NCBI GenBank assembly: GCA_028456385.1
Contig: JALNQF010000027.1
Coordinates: 186,001-250,000 of the forward strand
Reading direction: 5' to 3'
Source: Ophiosphaerella korrae
Taxonomy: Eukaryota; Ascomycota; Dothideomycetes; Pleosporales; Phaeosphaeriaceae
Length of the DNA: 64,000 nt
A model generated the notes under the pieces. That model searched no databases and was not told where the DNA came from. It was given only the letters and a program-made list of their open reading frames with translations. The position numbers and the translations under genes are program-made. This document shows, one piece after another, positions 1 to 10,322 of this stretch; position 1 is the first letter of the stretch, and the number at the start of each line of letters is the position of its first letter.

Positions 1-669
1 CAGCTAGGTTCTGGTAGAACAGTTCGTTCAACCCCTTGGTCGGCACGGGGAATCGGACCACGTCAGACAAATCGACGAACCGAGCAGGCGTGCCACGGTC
101 ATTCAGCAATGCCGCCATGTAGCGACAGCTGAGCTTCTCGCCCTTGCTAACAATCTTGTCTTCGACACGGCTAGTCACTTCCTCCAAATGTTGCGCCGAC
201 TCGAGAATCTTGGTCAAGCTCTCACACTCGGCATTGACCTCATCGGTGAAGGCAATGAGTATTTCGGCATTCTGGAAGGTTTCTACCGCAGCCTTGATAT
301 GGTCCGCCCGTATGGCCTCGATGATCTCGTCGTATCCTCGATGGCTCGGTTTCTCAGCAGCGCGGGCAGCACGGAGAAGGCGGTTCGTGGTTCCCTCAAC
401 TTTGGTATTGTTGCTGCGTGCAGAGCAGACTATGGCCGCGCGATGGTCTTTGAGCCCATTGCTATACAGAGTCAGTGACTAATTGTCCCGTGGTGTGTCC
501 ATGGTGTCGCAAGGGATGCGTACCTGACGATCGCGGCTATATTTTCTGCAAACTTGCCCACGCTCGTGCCGCCAAACTTGAGTACCACCCATCCTCCTGG
601 CAAATGCTTTTCTTCCATGTGAGCTATCCGCTCAGACCCGTGGTTGTGTCCGTTTACGACTGTAGACAT
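1..669 (-). CDS. HOM3: Aspartokinase, N-terminal part (runs off left edge)
   Basis: Phosphorylates L-aspartate, the first step of threonine/methionine synthesis in fungi. Exon 1 is 669-524 and exon 2 is 461 down to the window edge; the 62-nt intron 523-462 has donor GTACGC and acceptor TATAG with a CTGAC branch site. Exon 1 carries the amino-acid-kinase nucleotide motif (VLKFGGTSVGKF). Exon 2 opens with AAIVCSARSNNTKVEGTTNR, the strongly conserved aspartokinase segment. The ATG at 669 (MSTVVNGHNHG) is the only ATG start near the exon 5' end; an upstream in-frame TTG is not a plausible eukaryotic start. The C-terminal ACT regulatory domains lie outside the window. Identity is certain at family level; the symbol follows yeast HOM3. 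Confidence 0.93.
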
Positions 670-1256
670 TTTAGGTTCTTGTGTATGGACCAATCAACAC
701 GAGGTTTATTTGTATAGTTTTACGTTATCTAGGGTCTGAACGCACCAATTAGGTGTATTTCAGCGTGTGAAAGGTGTTATGTGAGAAGAGGGATGGTTTT
801 GCGTGAAATGATTTCTGGTCCTTGTGGGGCCTAGTCATAGCATTGTTCCGACCTCGCACGCCATTCCGAGTAAGCCCATCGAACCACCGGAACACCGGCA
901 GATGAAATTTTGCCCTAGCCCACCGCCACCTAGACCGTTTTCATTCACAACACGAGAATTCATAAACTGCATAACAAGCGAGTGAACCATTCGATAATAT
1001 ATCTCAGCCACCGTAACCTATGCACAGCAAGCATCCAAGCACAAGCAAACCCAGTATTCAGACTTGGATTCCTATAAATACACTATCCACTAATCCAAGC
1101 AATAATCCCGTCCCGAAGGCAACGCCCATGAAAATGCCGCAATGCCTCACAACGCCCCGCGCCGCCAACCCAGTTTCCCAAACCTAACAAAACCCATTCA
1201 CCAAGGTCCAAAAGCGTCCGACGATTCATCCATCAGACTCCATCAGGAGATCGTTC
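670..1256. other. Intergenic, aspartokinase promoter and BUR1 3' flank
   Basis: 587 bp between the start of the aspartokinase gene and the stop of the kinase gene. No ORF with coding character and no repeat was seen. It should hold the aspartokinase promoter and the downstream UTR of the kinase. Confidence 0.6.
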
Positions 1257-2933
1257 CTAGCGCCTGCGGTAAATGTCGTCGTTGCGCGCATGGTTCCTAT
1301 CCCTCCGCTCAGGACTCTTAGATCGCGTCCTACCCTCTCGTCGGTCCCGGCCAAAGTTCCTAGAATCTCCGGGGCGCTCGCGATCGCGATAGGCGCGGTT
1401 GCGGTCGTCAAGTGGACCATCCTTGGAGTTGCCGGAGTCGCGGGAGCCCCTGCGTTGCCTTTCGTCCGGTTCGCGTGAGCGTTGTTGACCTTCGTAGCTG
1501 GGGATGTAGACGTCGCCTGGGGGAGGCGCGCCTCGGCGCCCGTCGGCATTGTAGCGGGGGACGTTTGGTAGCTGGTGGCGGCCCTCGCCTGGTGGGAGGG
1601 GGAGGTTGCCGTGGCGTACGTCTGCGCCGTTGCCCCAATTTGGTCGACGCTCGCCTGGCGGTGGTGGAGGGGGTCTTTGTTCGTAATGTCGTCGATCGTA
1701 TCCACCTCGAGGAGGGCGTTCAGCACCAGGTGGTCCGCGATCTTGTGCTCCATGTCTTCGGTCACCATTTTGCCATGCGTGGGGTGGTGGGCCTGAGCCA
1801 GTCCATTCGCCATTAGGGCCTCCTCCAACTGTACCGCCTGCAGGGGCTGGAGGTAATGCTTGCTTCTGGCCTCGCGCATTTCGGCGATCAAGCTCGTGCG
1901 AATCAGCAAAGTGTGGAATGTCTTCTTCGCGCATGGGTTTGGGGTTTTCTTTGAAGTAAGGGTGGTCTATCGCATCGATGGCATTGATGCGTCGGCGCCA
2001 GTCTAGACGTAGAAGGTCCTTGAGGAGTGCTAGACCTACGGGAGATAGTTCACGGAACCGCGTGGCAATGTTTCCAGAAAATGTTCCAAATGATCGGACA
2101 TTTTCAGCTCCAGGCAGCTCGTTCCAGCCAGGCATGCTTTGATCGTTGGCTGAGCCTACTAGCTCGAATATGATTTGCGCTTGGTGGATGTCGCTCTGTC
2201 CCGCGAGGATAGGCTTGCGCTTGAACATTTCGCCAAAAACGCAGCCCGCGCCCCACATGTCGATGGCCGGTGTGTATCTTCTCAGCTGAAGAAGTAGCTC
2301 TGGTGGCCGGTACCATCTTGTCACGACGAGAGTAGTATACTCCCGCCGTGCTTCACCATTGCCCTTGCCCCGCTGTGGTACGGGTTCGTCGTAGTGTCGC
2401 GCTAGACCAAAATCTGCGATCTGAAGTCGCCCGCGATTGTTGATGAGCAGGTTGGCTGCTTTCATGTCTCGGTGTAGGATATGGTTGTCGTGGAGGTACT
2501 TGAGGCCCTTGAACAACTGCAACATGTAGCATTTGATTTGCGCTTCCTGAAACTTGACATCAGGGTTATCCAGGAGGCCAGAGAGATCATGGTCCATGTA
2601 TGGTGTGACCATGTAGAGTATCGCACGTTTCCTGCCCTCAGCCTTTGGCCGTTCTACTGCCATCTCTTCCAATTTCAGGGCGTTGTCGTGTGAAAGCATC
2701 TTAAGTAGCTTGATCTCTCGCAGCGCAGTGATGGGAAAGCCATCCTTCTCGTTATGCATCAATATCTTCTTTAGAGCAAAGACATTTCCAGTGACGCGAT
2801 GGCGCGCCTTGTGCACTTCGCCAAACGTTCCTTCGCCGAGCTTCTGCAGAATCTCGTACTCGCCGATCTTGGAACATCCCTTGAAACGGCGCTTCAAGCC
2901 TTGCTGTGGCGTGGAGGTGGTGGGGTTCGCCAT
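1257..2933 (-). CDS. BUR1: Bur1/Sgv1-type cyclin-dependent kinase (CDK9 class)
   Basis: 558-aa intronless Ser/Thr kinase of the Bur1/CDK9 (P-TEFb) class, which phosphorylates the RNA polymerase II CTD and elongation factors in the nucleus with a cyclin partner. Glycine loop GEGTFGEV starts at residue 33, catalytic Lys is in ALKK (53-56), the PSTAIRE-like helix reads PITALRE (67-73), the HRD loop is HRDMKAAN (154-161), DFG is at 174-176, and the activation loop Thr sits in [13 protein letters not shown] near 200. The C-terminal 220 residues are a Pro/Arg/Gly-rich disordered tail, as in fungal Bur1. PITALRE distinguishes this class from Cdc2. Start ATG 2933 fits family N termini. It is divergent from the NDUFB2-like gene, with 439 bp between start codons. 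Confidence 0.93.
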   Translation of the reverse strand: MANPTTSTPQQGLKRRFKGCSKIGEYEILQKLGEGTFGEVHKARHRVTGNVFALKKILMHNEKDGFPITALREIKLLKMLSHDNALKLEEMAVERPKAEGRKRAILYMVTPYMDHDLSGLLDNPDVKFQEAQIKCYMLQLFKGLKYLHDNHILHRDMKAANLLINNRGRLQIADFGLARHYDEPVPQRGKGNGEARREYTTLVVTRWYRPPELLLQLRRYTPAIDMWGAGCVFGEMFKRKPILAGQSDIHQAQIIFELVGSANDQSMPGWNELPGAENVRSFGTFSGNIATRFRELSPVGLALLKDLLRLDWRRRINAIDAIDHPYFKENPKPMREEDIPHFADSHELDRRNARGQKQALPPAPAGGTVGGGPNGEWTGSGPPPHAWQNGDRRHGAQDRGPPGAERPPRGGYDRRHYEQRPPPPPPGERRPNWGNGADVRHGNLPLPPGEGRHQLPNVPRYNADGRRGAPPPGDVYIPSYEGQQRSREPDERQRRGSRDSGNSKDGPLDDRNRAYRDRERPGDSRNFGRDRREGRTRSKSPERRDRNHARNDDIYRRR

Positions 2934-3372
2934 TTTGAGGCTGGCAGGGCCGTAGTGCGATGAAGGAGCGTCGTTGTTACTGGCTGTCGGTGGTGCCAGG
3001 GAGTGCGCGGCAACTAGTTATCGCTGTAAAGATGTTGTGTCACATAGAGAGAAGCGTGGTGAAGTGATAAACGTTGCAGTGGCGAACGCTGCCATGGGTC
3101 GGAGCGCACGTGGTCGAGCCGTGCTATTGTGCTGGCATTGCCCCTACAATAGGCTGTTTATTCGCGAGTGAAGGAGCGAGGAACGCGATTGACGGTTGAT
3201 GCAGCGATCCTTGGCGCCCGTGCTAGGGTAACTCCGATCGACCTTAACCTCACCTCACCCACCAGAGACGACGATTGCGAGCCAATTGCCCACCACACAC
3301 TGCAAGTGCGCCCTTCCTATCCCTTTGACCGATTGTTTGTTTTGCTCACTGCATCCAGGCTCGATATCCAGC
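2934..3372. promoter_or_regulatory. Divergent promoter region, BUR1 / NDUFB2-like
   Basis: 439 bp separate the two start codons of genes transcribed away from each other. Both core promoters should lie here. No specific binding site was identified. Confidence 0.5.
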
Positions 3373-3622
3373 ATGCATCCCTCACGAGTGCGGATGGGCC
3401 CGCCCAAATACGCCCCGATGGCAAACCACCCAGTCAAGGTCCCTCCCGTGCGACCCTTCTACAGGTTCATGGCGACAGGCCTCGGCGCATCCATGTGGTT
3501 CTTCGTATGTCCTAGGGCTATAGTACAATAAATGGCTGGCGAGCTAACGATTGCAGTTGATGTACCGCGCGAAGCAGGACGGCCCGGTTCTCCTAGGTTG
3601 GAGGCACCCATGGGAGCATTGA
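3373..3622 (+). CDS. Complex I NDUFB2-like accessory subunit (65 aa)
   Basis: Small single-pass subunit of mitochondrial NADH:ubiquinone oxidoreductase. Exon 1 is 3373-3504 and exon 2 is 3557-3622, with a 52-nt intron (GTATGT donor, CTAAC branch, GCAG acceptor). The junction reads ASMWFF/LMYRAKQDGPVLL and ends GWRHPWEH. The combination of a hydrophobic segment with MWF, then YRAKQDGP, then GWRHPW is the signature I associate with plant and fungal NDUFB2 (AGGG) homologues; this is recall, not a search. Start chosen at MHPSRVRMGPPKY; an in-frame ATG seven codons later is a possible alternative. The protein is too short for automated ORF cut-offs and easily missed. Confidence 0.82.
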
Positions 3623-3818
3623 ACGCAAAATGAGAGGGATCAAGTTAGATTGGAGAAATACATCGATATGGCCTGTACATATATGTTATTAGACTTTGAG
3701 GCAGGAATGTCTGGAAGAGGAAGCTGCAATATGTCGTCTGGGCAATGCCAAGCCATACACAGGAGAACGTCACATCGCGCATCTCACATATGGCTTGAAA
3801 TTCAGCATACAAGCCTGC

Positions 3819-4990
3819 CTACTCTGGCTTCTCGAACAAATAGTGGCTAACACCCCATGTATCGCCTCCAGCCCACTTGAATAACTCGGCGCAAGCAAGA
3901 TAGAACACCTGCCACCTATTCCACCACGTGAGTGCGCCGTTCTTCCCATACGTCTCTTCCAGGCCCGGCCAAATCTTCGCCTTGTTCGAGACCATCGTTA
4001 CCAGCCAGTCTTCGCACGTCTTGCCATAATGCATCCCATTCACCCACCACTGCTTCTTCACCCGTAGATCATCCTGGAAATACAGCAACAAGTCTGCAGA
4101 CAGCATCGTCCCTCCTGTAAAAAAATGCTCTGTCATCCATCCGCCATCAAAATCGTACGGCGTGGTAGCATGCGCAAAGATATGCACAAACAGCTTTCCA
4201 CCCGGCTTCAGTGCTTTGCCGACTTTCGACAAGAGCAGCTGATAGTTCTTCATATGCTCAAACAACTCGATCGACACAACCCGATCATATGCTGCAGCCT
4301 CGAACTCGTAATCTACAACGTCGCCGGTAATGACTTCGAGATTTAAAAATCCTTTTGCTCGCGCAACGGAATCAATATGCTCTTTTTGTGTCCGCGAGTT
4401 AGAAAACGCAGTGACTTTTGAGTTTGGAAATACTTCGGCGAAGTACAGTGATGCTGAACCCCATCCGCACCTACGATGGATGAGTATACTGTTCACGTGA
4501 TGTAAGTGACTTGGGTTGGATGAAGGACTTACCCAAGATCCAAGATACTCATTCCGTTCTTCAGTTCTGCTCTTTCGACATATAATCTCAGCATGGCGAT
4601 CTCGGCTTGTGCGAGCGTTTCGCCGCCCTTTTCGTACAGGCAGGCAGAATACTTCATTCTAGCGCCAAGCATGCCCTGTAGAACACTTGTGCCGACCTCA
4701 TAATGCTGCTCATTTGCTGTGCTGGTTTCTATTGCGATTGGCCTGGTGCGTAGTAGATTGACATATCTCATCTTTGATTCATAGGCGGATTCCAGAGATG
4801 TTGTTGCGATTTGTTGTAGGCGATCGGCGAGTTGACGTCGAATTCCAATGCGAATCAGGGGATGTGGTAGGTATCCATTGTCCAGCAATGGATTTATTAC
4901 TGCATCAGAATTTACAAGATCTGCTAGTGTCAGTATGATGAGTTAACGTTGAGCGTTGATGCGAGATGGCGTACTTGAAATGTAATTCAT
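3819..4990 (-). CDS. Cyclopropane-fatty-acyl-phospholipid synthase-like SAM methyltransferase
   Basis: 351-aa class I SAM-dependent methyltransferase of the CFAS family (COG2230), a family that methylates lipids or alkaloid-like amines. Exons are 4990-4975 (16 nt), 4920-4533 and 4470-3819; introns are 54 and 62 nt. The spliced N terminus is MNYISNLVNSDAVINPLLDN. The SAM motif I spans the second junction: SILDLG/CGWGSASLYFAE. Other family hallmarks are the ANEQHYEVG segment before motif I, KYSACLYEKG, the acidic motif GDVVDYEF, IELFEHMKNYQ, and FVHIFAHATTPYDF. Family members include bacterial CFA synthase and plant coclaurine N-methyltransferase-like proteins, so the substrate cannot be assigned. 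It lies next to a repeat island on its 5' side. Confidence 0.85.
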
Positions 4991-5675
4991 ATTGATTTGT
5001 GGAAGGTAGGTTGACTTTCAGTACTCAACAGCGAACACTGATACACACTCGTATCTAGATTTAGATGTTCTCTCAGATCTATCGTGACTTTGAAGCCATG
5101 TTGTTCAAACTCGACAGTTTCGTCTTTCGCTGAATTCGGCTTAGCCTGCGGTTTAATGACGTAGATGACTTCTATGACAAAACTGCTTGTGCGAGCCCAA
5201 ATCGCGCTGACCGAATTGCAATAAAGTCAGAATGCGTGAATAATTATATTTTCTATCAGACCTTAAAAGGGAGTATGGTATGGGAATGAGATGAACCTTC
5301 AGTAGCCAATTAAAGGAAGCCACACCTTGGCTCATGAAAAAAGATCCCCGTATGCAGTGGATTGGTGCCCGCAAACTTGCAAAAACGCCAGCTTGATAAT
5401 GGTATCAAGTACAAGACTGATTCCAAGAAAACAAAAAGCGTATATAAACAACAGGTCAAATGCAGACTCACCCCATGATAATTAAGTAGGCTTATCTGCT
5501 AACTTAAACTATTGTACTTTCGCAAAGGCTCTCCTTGACAGTTTTACAGTACAACTATTCTTATTTGAGAACCCATCAGTATGACCTTGATTGTACCGCC
5601 ATACTAAATACAAAGCTAGTGTCCATGAATACTCAGAGTGGAGATAAGACACGCCATAGAAGCATCAGCTGAAAG

Positions 5676-5702
5676 TCTCTACGGCGCTAAATGTTGCAGT
5701 GC
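5676..5702 (-). repeat. Dispersed CACTGCAA motif, copy 1
   Basis: Plus strand reads CTACGGCGCTAAATGTTGCA then GTGC; reverse complement matches the family core (CACTGCAACATTTAGCGCCG). Confidence 0.75.
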
Positions 5703-5756
5703 AAGAGGCGGTCGGAAAGAATATCATTCCTTGACCTGCACTTAACTAGTATATTA

Positions 5757-5780
5757 GTGCGTTGACGCTAAGAATTACAC
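5757..5780 (-). repeat. Dispersed motif, diverged copy 2
   Basis: Reverse complement reads GTGTAATTCTTAGCGTCAAC, a diverged version with GCGTCAAC in place of GCGCCGCA. It directly abuts the left end of the foldback element. Confidence 0.5.
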
Positions 5781-6028
5781 AAGGGGGGTGCAAAAAAGGA
5801 CGGGCATGGCTCGTGCGCATAGAATTCCATCGAATCTTACGTACACCGTAATTTACATACAACTTGGATCAACTCAGTATCGTGTGTGCCCACCTCCAGC
5901 TAGGCATAAAGTCTCGCAATGGCTCTTGAATTATATACAGATTTCTATTGGGGTAAAGAATCTTCGATGAATTTCTATAGCCTATGCGCCGCAGGAGCCA
6001 TGCCCGTCCTTTTTTGCACCCCCCTTGT
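5779..6028. mobile_element. 250-bp foldback (MITE-like) element
   Basis: The left end (from 5779) and the reverse complement of the right end (to 6028) share a perfect run that begins AAGGGGGGTGCAAAAAAGGA and continues through CGGGCATGGCTC (32 bp). After a short mismatch the inverted similarity continues with GCGCATAG and then ATTCATCGAA-like sequence, giving an arm of about 60 bp with small gaps. The centre of about 130 bp has no coding potential. No clear target-site duplication was found, so the exact ends are uncertain. The size and structure fit a miniature inverted-repeat element of a DNA transposon. Confidence 0.75.
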
Positions 6029-6056
6029 AACAACACTTGACGCGGACGAATGATCT

Positions 6057-6088
6057 GGTTGCACTGCAACTTTAGTGTCAACGAGCGG
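6057..6088 (+). repeat. Dispersed CACTGCAA motif, copy 3
   Basis: GGTTGCACTGCAACTTTAGT followed by GTCAACGAGCGG. It is inverted relative to copy 1 and lies on the other side of the foldback. Confidence 0.75.
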
Positions 6089-6254
6089 TTGAGCCCCATA
6101 ATTATTGCTTTCACAGCCTTACAACTACAACCCTGCCGCCAATACTCCAACACCGTCGTCCACTAAGAGTCCAAACCATTCAATACCATCCATATCAAAC
6201 CCATATCTGCAAATCGCAAGTCCCCCACTAAGCCACCTTCACCCCCCAAACCCC

Positions 6255-7676
6255 CTAAACCAAATCACACTTCCACTCAGGCCTACACAAGCACCCCTCC
6301 GTCTTCAAATGCATAACCCCCGCCAAACTCGCCTGCACCATCCACGCCGCCCACTCACACTCATGCTCCACAACCCGGCTACTCTCCCCCGTCTCAATGC
6401 GCCCCCGTTTAAACATCAGCAAATGATCCCGTAGCCGCATCGCGGCCTGCGACGTAATCGACTGCACAATCTCGCCGTCCACATCGCCACCGTCACCCGT
6501 ACGCTCTAGTGCCGCAACCACCATGCTTTCCACACGTGAGGCCAAGCCCGCATATATCGAGGTCGACTCTGTGTACTTGTTGAGCGCCTTGGCGGCGGCC
6601 TGGATGCGCAGCGTGTCTTCGCGCGAGGCGGAGGTGCAGGCGAGGGGCTTTTGGGGCTCGGCCATGTTGAAGGAGCCGATGTCGCGAACGACGACGACTT
6701 CGTCGAAGGAGCTGTCGAGCTTGATGAGCGGGGGGTATTGGTGGGAGGGGGGGTCGGTGGCGATGGAGGTGAGGGAGGGGGCAACGTCGGTGGCGGCAAG
6801 CGTGGCAGTGTCTGAGTCGTTGAAGAGGGATTCGGAGAAGCTGAAGCCGTAGCCTTCGCGCTTTTTGGTGGGCTCGACGATGGAGGGGAGCGTGGCGGGC
6901 GTTTCGACTTGGGTTGAGGCTGTTGATTCTATGGAGGCCTTCTTTAGTGGACTGCCTGAGCGATCGTGGCCGTAGCCATAGCCCAAGCGTTGCTTTGGAG
7001 TAATAGAGGGAGCCAAGCTCAAGGGTGAAGATACTGCGCTACTTGCTGAGCGGCTAAAGCCTTGTAAAGCTACGTGCGAACGTAGAATGCGCTGTTCATG
7101 AGCCGGAAGCTGTTTGATAAAGTCCTCGACGCGTGCCTTGGTATTATAAGCATGATTGTTGTCTGTGTTCGTGACTGGAAAGCCTACCACAATGCTGGCT
7201 CGTTCCTTCTCACTAGGGGTGGATAAGTGTGGGTGTTTAGTCTTTGATGACTGCCGTTGAACAGATACAAATGGATCATCGTCTTTCTCATCCTTAACAT
7301 CCTCTTCGTCATTCTCCGAACCTGTAAATGAGAACCGCAACTGAACACTCCCTTGAGAAGCGCGATGATTGGCCGACAGACCATCATCTTCCGGTACATC
7401 GAAGATGGAGGGCTGGCTTGCCGTGGGCTTGTGAAAGGGTTCAGTTGCAATAGGACATGAAAGATCTCCTTCGATACTTACAGACTTTCGACAACGTTTA
7501 GGACGTGAGGCCTGATTGAGAAATAGTGGTGGAGCAAGACCTTGTGTGGTAGCGCGTGTCATGTGTCGCTTTTTGGCCGGAGAGGCGCTCTGGAACATGT
7601 TAGTATATATACTCGCCGCGATAAGAGGGGCGCTTACTTTGGGTGGACTAGAACTCTGCTTCTTGGTTGAAGCCAT
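6255..7676 (-). CDS. Unrecognised Ser-rich protein (473 aa)
   Basis: A single open exon with start ATG at 7676 (MASTKKQSSSPPKVS); an upstream in-frame TTG at 7685 is not used as start. The first 350 residues are low-complexity and Ser/Thr/Pro-rich with basic patches (KKRHMTRATTQG, RPKRCRKSVS), acidic runs (NDEEDVKDEKDDD), and a GYGYGHDRSGSPLKK segment. The C-terminal 120 residues look folded and helical (alanine-rich, from about AAAKALNKYTESTSIYAG to the end) and include two cysteines in GCLCRPEWKCDLV. The gene is 278 bp from the RFC3 stop on the same strand. I recognise no family; the nuclear-type basic/SP motifs only hint at a phosphorylated nuclear protein. Codon character and length support a real gene. 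Confidence 0.7.
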   Translation of the reverse strand: MASTKKQSSSPPKVSAPLIAASIYTNMFQSASPAKKRHMTRATTQGLAPPLFLNQASRPKRCRKSVSIEGDLSCPIATEPFHKPTASQPSIFDVPEDDGLSANHRASQGSVQLRFSFTGSENDEEDVKDEKDDDPFVSVQRQSSKTKHPHLSTPSEKERASIVVGFPVTNTDNNHAYNTKARVEDFIKQLPAHEQRILRSHVALQGFSRSASSAVSSPLSLAPSITPKQRLGYGYGHDRSGSPLKKASIESTASTQVETPATLPSIVEPTKKREGYGFSFSESLFNDSDTATLAATDVAPSLTSIATDPPSHQYPPLIKLDSSFDEVVVVRDIGSFNMAEPQKPLACTSASREDTLRIQAAAKALNKYTESTSIYAGLASRVESMVVAALERTGDGGDVDGEIVQSITSQAAMRLRDHLLMFKRGRIETGESSRVVEHECEWAAWMVQASLAGVMHLKTEGCLCRPEWKCDLV

Positions 7677-7954
7677 TTTTGTCAAGACCAGGTGCTTAGT
7701 TGAACGAGCATAGGGGAGTAAGGGTGCCTTATATATGGAGAGGGGATACGAGCTAAGGGGGCAGCCAGGCGAGTAGCAGCTACTTCATTAGTTCCATAGC
7801 AACGATGGGTGAATCGATTGGGTGAATCGATCAGGGTGATTCGACTAGGAAATGTGGTATCATATTCTTTCACTGTGGCCCCTGCTCAATCTCCAATATA
7901 CATGTCATGATAGTTGTTTTTGAGGCCCGTTCTTGATGTTGATTGAATCTCCGT

Positions 7955-9235
7955 CTATTTCTTTCCGTTCTCCAGAAGCTCGACACCCGTTCTTACTACG
8001 CCGATCGCTGCGCCCGTCTGTATCGCTTCATTGCCACCACCACTCAGCCGATACTCGATATCTGCTAGTCCTGACATCCATGTCACCATGACCTGCGATG
8101 GAACGTCATTATTCATCAGCTCATCACTGATCGTTGTCAAGATATCTGCCAGTGCTAGTCCCTTTGATATTTTTAGGTTGTTTACTGTCCGCAAACAATG
8201 TGTCATGTCCTGGGTTGACAGTAACGTGTCAAGTATGAATTTGATATCGGAAGGATGTGGTGCTGCTATGCAATCATAGATGGTCGTCTGGGTAATCTGG
8301 TCACGCTGAATAGTACTTGGATCTAGAGCTGGCTTGCCTGGGGGTTGTAATGGTGTGCTTGATGCATGGCAAGCTTGGAGGACATTGAGCGCTCGCCTCA
8401 TGTCACCTTTACTGAGATTCACGAGCGATTCCGTTGCGTCTTCAGTGATGTTGACCTTCTCGTCTTCGATAACCTTATCCACAAGGTTTCGGATATCTTG
8501 ATTCTTGAGTGGCGAGAAGCGAAATCGCGTGCATCGAGAAAGTAGTGCAGGTGACAGCTTGTGTGTATAGTTGGCTATTATACAAAAGCGGGTGTTTGCG
8601 GTGTATTTTTCCATAATTCTTCGTAAAGCCATCTGAGCGGTTGCAGTCATGGCATCCGCCTCGTCCAGAATAATGAGCTTGAAGGTGGCCAAAGCAGAAT
8701 CTCCTGCTTTCGGTACGGCGGAGAAGATTTGTTTCGTACTGCTGAAGGTCTTGATCTGCTCTCGCACAACGTCGATACCTCTGTCATCTGAAGCATTGAG
8801 CTCCAGCACCATTTGTCTCATATTCTTGATGCCGTATATGCGTCGAGCGAGTGCGAGGACGGTCGATGTCTTACCAGTTCCAGGTGGGCCGTAGAGAAGA
8901 AGATGAGGTAACCTCTGTACTAAATCAACACAATCCTCTGATCTTTTCAGATTGACCGTACATTTGAATCGACAAACTTATTGATTGTCGCTATTATATC
9001 CTTGTGTCCTTCAACATCGTCAAGAGAGTTTGGTCGATACTTTTCTACCCTACACGAGAGAATTAGCACAGAGAGATGCAAAAGTTGTGTAAACAAAATA
9101 CCATGGCAGCGAGTCCTCGGCTTCGACGGGCAAGTTGGCAGCACTCCGCTTGCCTTTCTTAGGGTCTCCGCCAAAAGTTATGGAGCTGTCTACCACAGGC
9201 GCATCGACGTCCATGTCATCCTCGAAGTCTGACAT
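7955..9235 (-). CDS. RFC3: Replication factor C subunit 3 (clamp loader)
   Basis: 393-aa small subunit of the RFC AAA+ clamp loader that loads PCNA in the nucleus. Exons are 9235-9102, 9049-8962 and 8914-7955; introns are 52 and 47 nt. RFC boxes in order: VEKYRPNSLDDVEGH (box II, after intron 1), YGPPGTGKTS Walker A, LIILDEADAM Walker B (DEAD), NASDDRGIDVVREQI, sensor 1 in IIANYTHKL, and the arginine-finger SRC motif (SRCTRFRF), then KGDMRRALN sensor 2. The N terminus is acidic (MSDFEDDMDVDAP). Yeast naming is RFC3; the human orthologue is RFC5. It is divergent from ARPC3 with 301 bp between starts. Confidence 0.96.
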
Positions 9236-9536
9236 GTTGGTCTTTTACTACTGGTTTTGGATTCTTTGTGTTCTCTTGTTCGTCCTAGGCGTGATTGGGA
9301 AATTGCGATGACGTTATTCAGTAATTGTCGAAAATTGGTGAGATAGATGGGTTTTGAGGACGACGCGTCGATGGCCTTGAACGCGTTAATTGAGAGTCTG
9401 CGCTTAGTCACCCCGCAACTGCTCAAGCTCAGCCCTATGACCACACCTCACCCAACCGCGGAGCTATTCTATCACCTCCGCCAACCCACCAATCTTGGCA
9501 CAACACACAGAGTGCGCCAGCAAGCATACTTTCAAG
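9236..9536. promoter_or_regulatory. Divergent promoter region, RFC3 / ARPC3
   Basis: 301 bp between the start codons of two divergently transcribed genes. No recognised motif stands out. Confidence 0.5.
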
Positions 9537-10322
9537 ATGCCTGTTCGTATTACATCCTCTCGTACAGTTCTATGGCTTTGAATAAGCCATCCCTGCTATC
9601 AGAAAGCTAACGTACCCCACCAGGCCTACCACTCTGTCTTTCTCGATGAGCCAAACCAACAATTGATTGGTGAGACTTGACATTCGCAGCATGCGCTTGC
9701 ACATACGGATCTTTATCATTACTAATCAGACGGCCAGGCAACTTCGCCCTCCTTCCGCTGCGCACACGCACTCGTGGCCCCGCCATCATACTGCCTGCCC
9801 TCCCCGCAGACATCACCGAGCTCACCGTCGAGCCTGCACACGAGTCATACGATCCCCTAGACGAGATTCTCTCCCTATTCCGCGCCAATACCTTCTTCCG
9901 TAACTTCGAGATCAAGGGTCCTGCAGATCGTGTGCTCATCTATGGCATTCTGTTCGTGAGCGAGGTTCTGAGCAAGATCAAGCCAGGCATGAGCAGGAGA
10001 GATGCTGAGAAGGTATGGATATGATGCTTGCTGGTATATATACAACAAAACATACAGTGTGGCTAACGCGACGCAGGCTGTCAACAACATCGCTCTGGAC
10101 ACCAACTTCGCTATCCCAGGCGATGCCGGCTTTCCACTCAACCAAGCGTTCGAAGCACCCGCAGACAGGAACTCAGCTGAGGTACTACGACAGTACATAA
10201 TGCAAATGCGACAAGAACTTGCTGCACGTCTACTCAACAGGGTGTATGCAGACGACTCAGGCCAGCCCAGCAAATGGTGGTTAAGTTACACGAAGAGGAA
10301 GTTCATGGGCAAGGCACTGTAA
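9537..10322 (+). CDS. ARC18: Arp2/3 complex subunit 3 (ARPC3, p21)
   Basis: 190-aa subunit of the Arp2/3 complex that nucleates branched actin at endocytic patches. Four exons: 9537-9542, 9624-9669, 9738-10012 and 10077-10322. The first exon holds just ATG CCT; its donor GTTCGT is weak but the joined N terminus MPAYHSVFLDEPNQQLIGN/F is the conserved ARPC3 start. Further hallmarks are ALLPLRTRTRGPA, LFRANTFFRNFEIKGPADR, and LIYGILFVSEVLSKI. The C terminus WWLSYTKRKFMGKAL also matches the family. Length agrees with known ARPC3 (about 175-190 aa). Confidence 0.95.

Larger units (their letters stand above)
4991..6254. repeat. Repeat island between methyltransferase and the 6255-7676 gene
   Basis: 1.26 kb without a supported gene. 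It is AT-rich and contains two minus-oriented copies (5676-5702, 5757-5780) and one plus copy (6057-6088) of the dispersed CACTGCAA/TTTAGCGCC motif, and the foldback element 5779-6028. The first and last copies are inverted to each other around the foldback. Confidence 0.7.
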
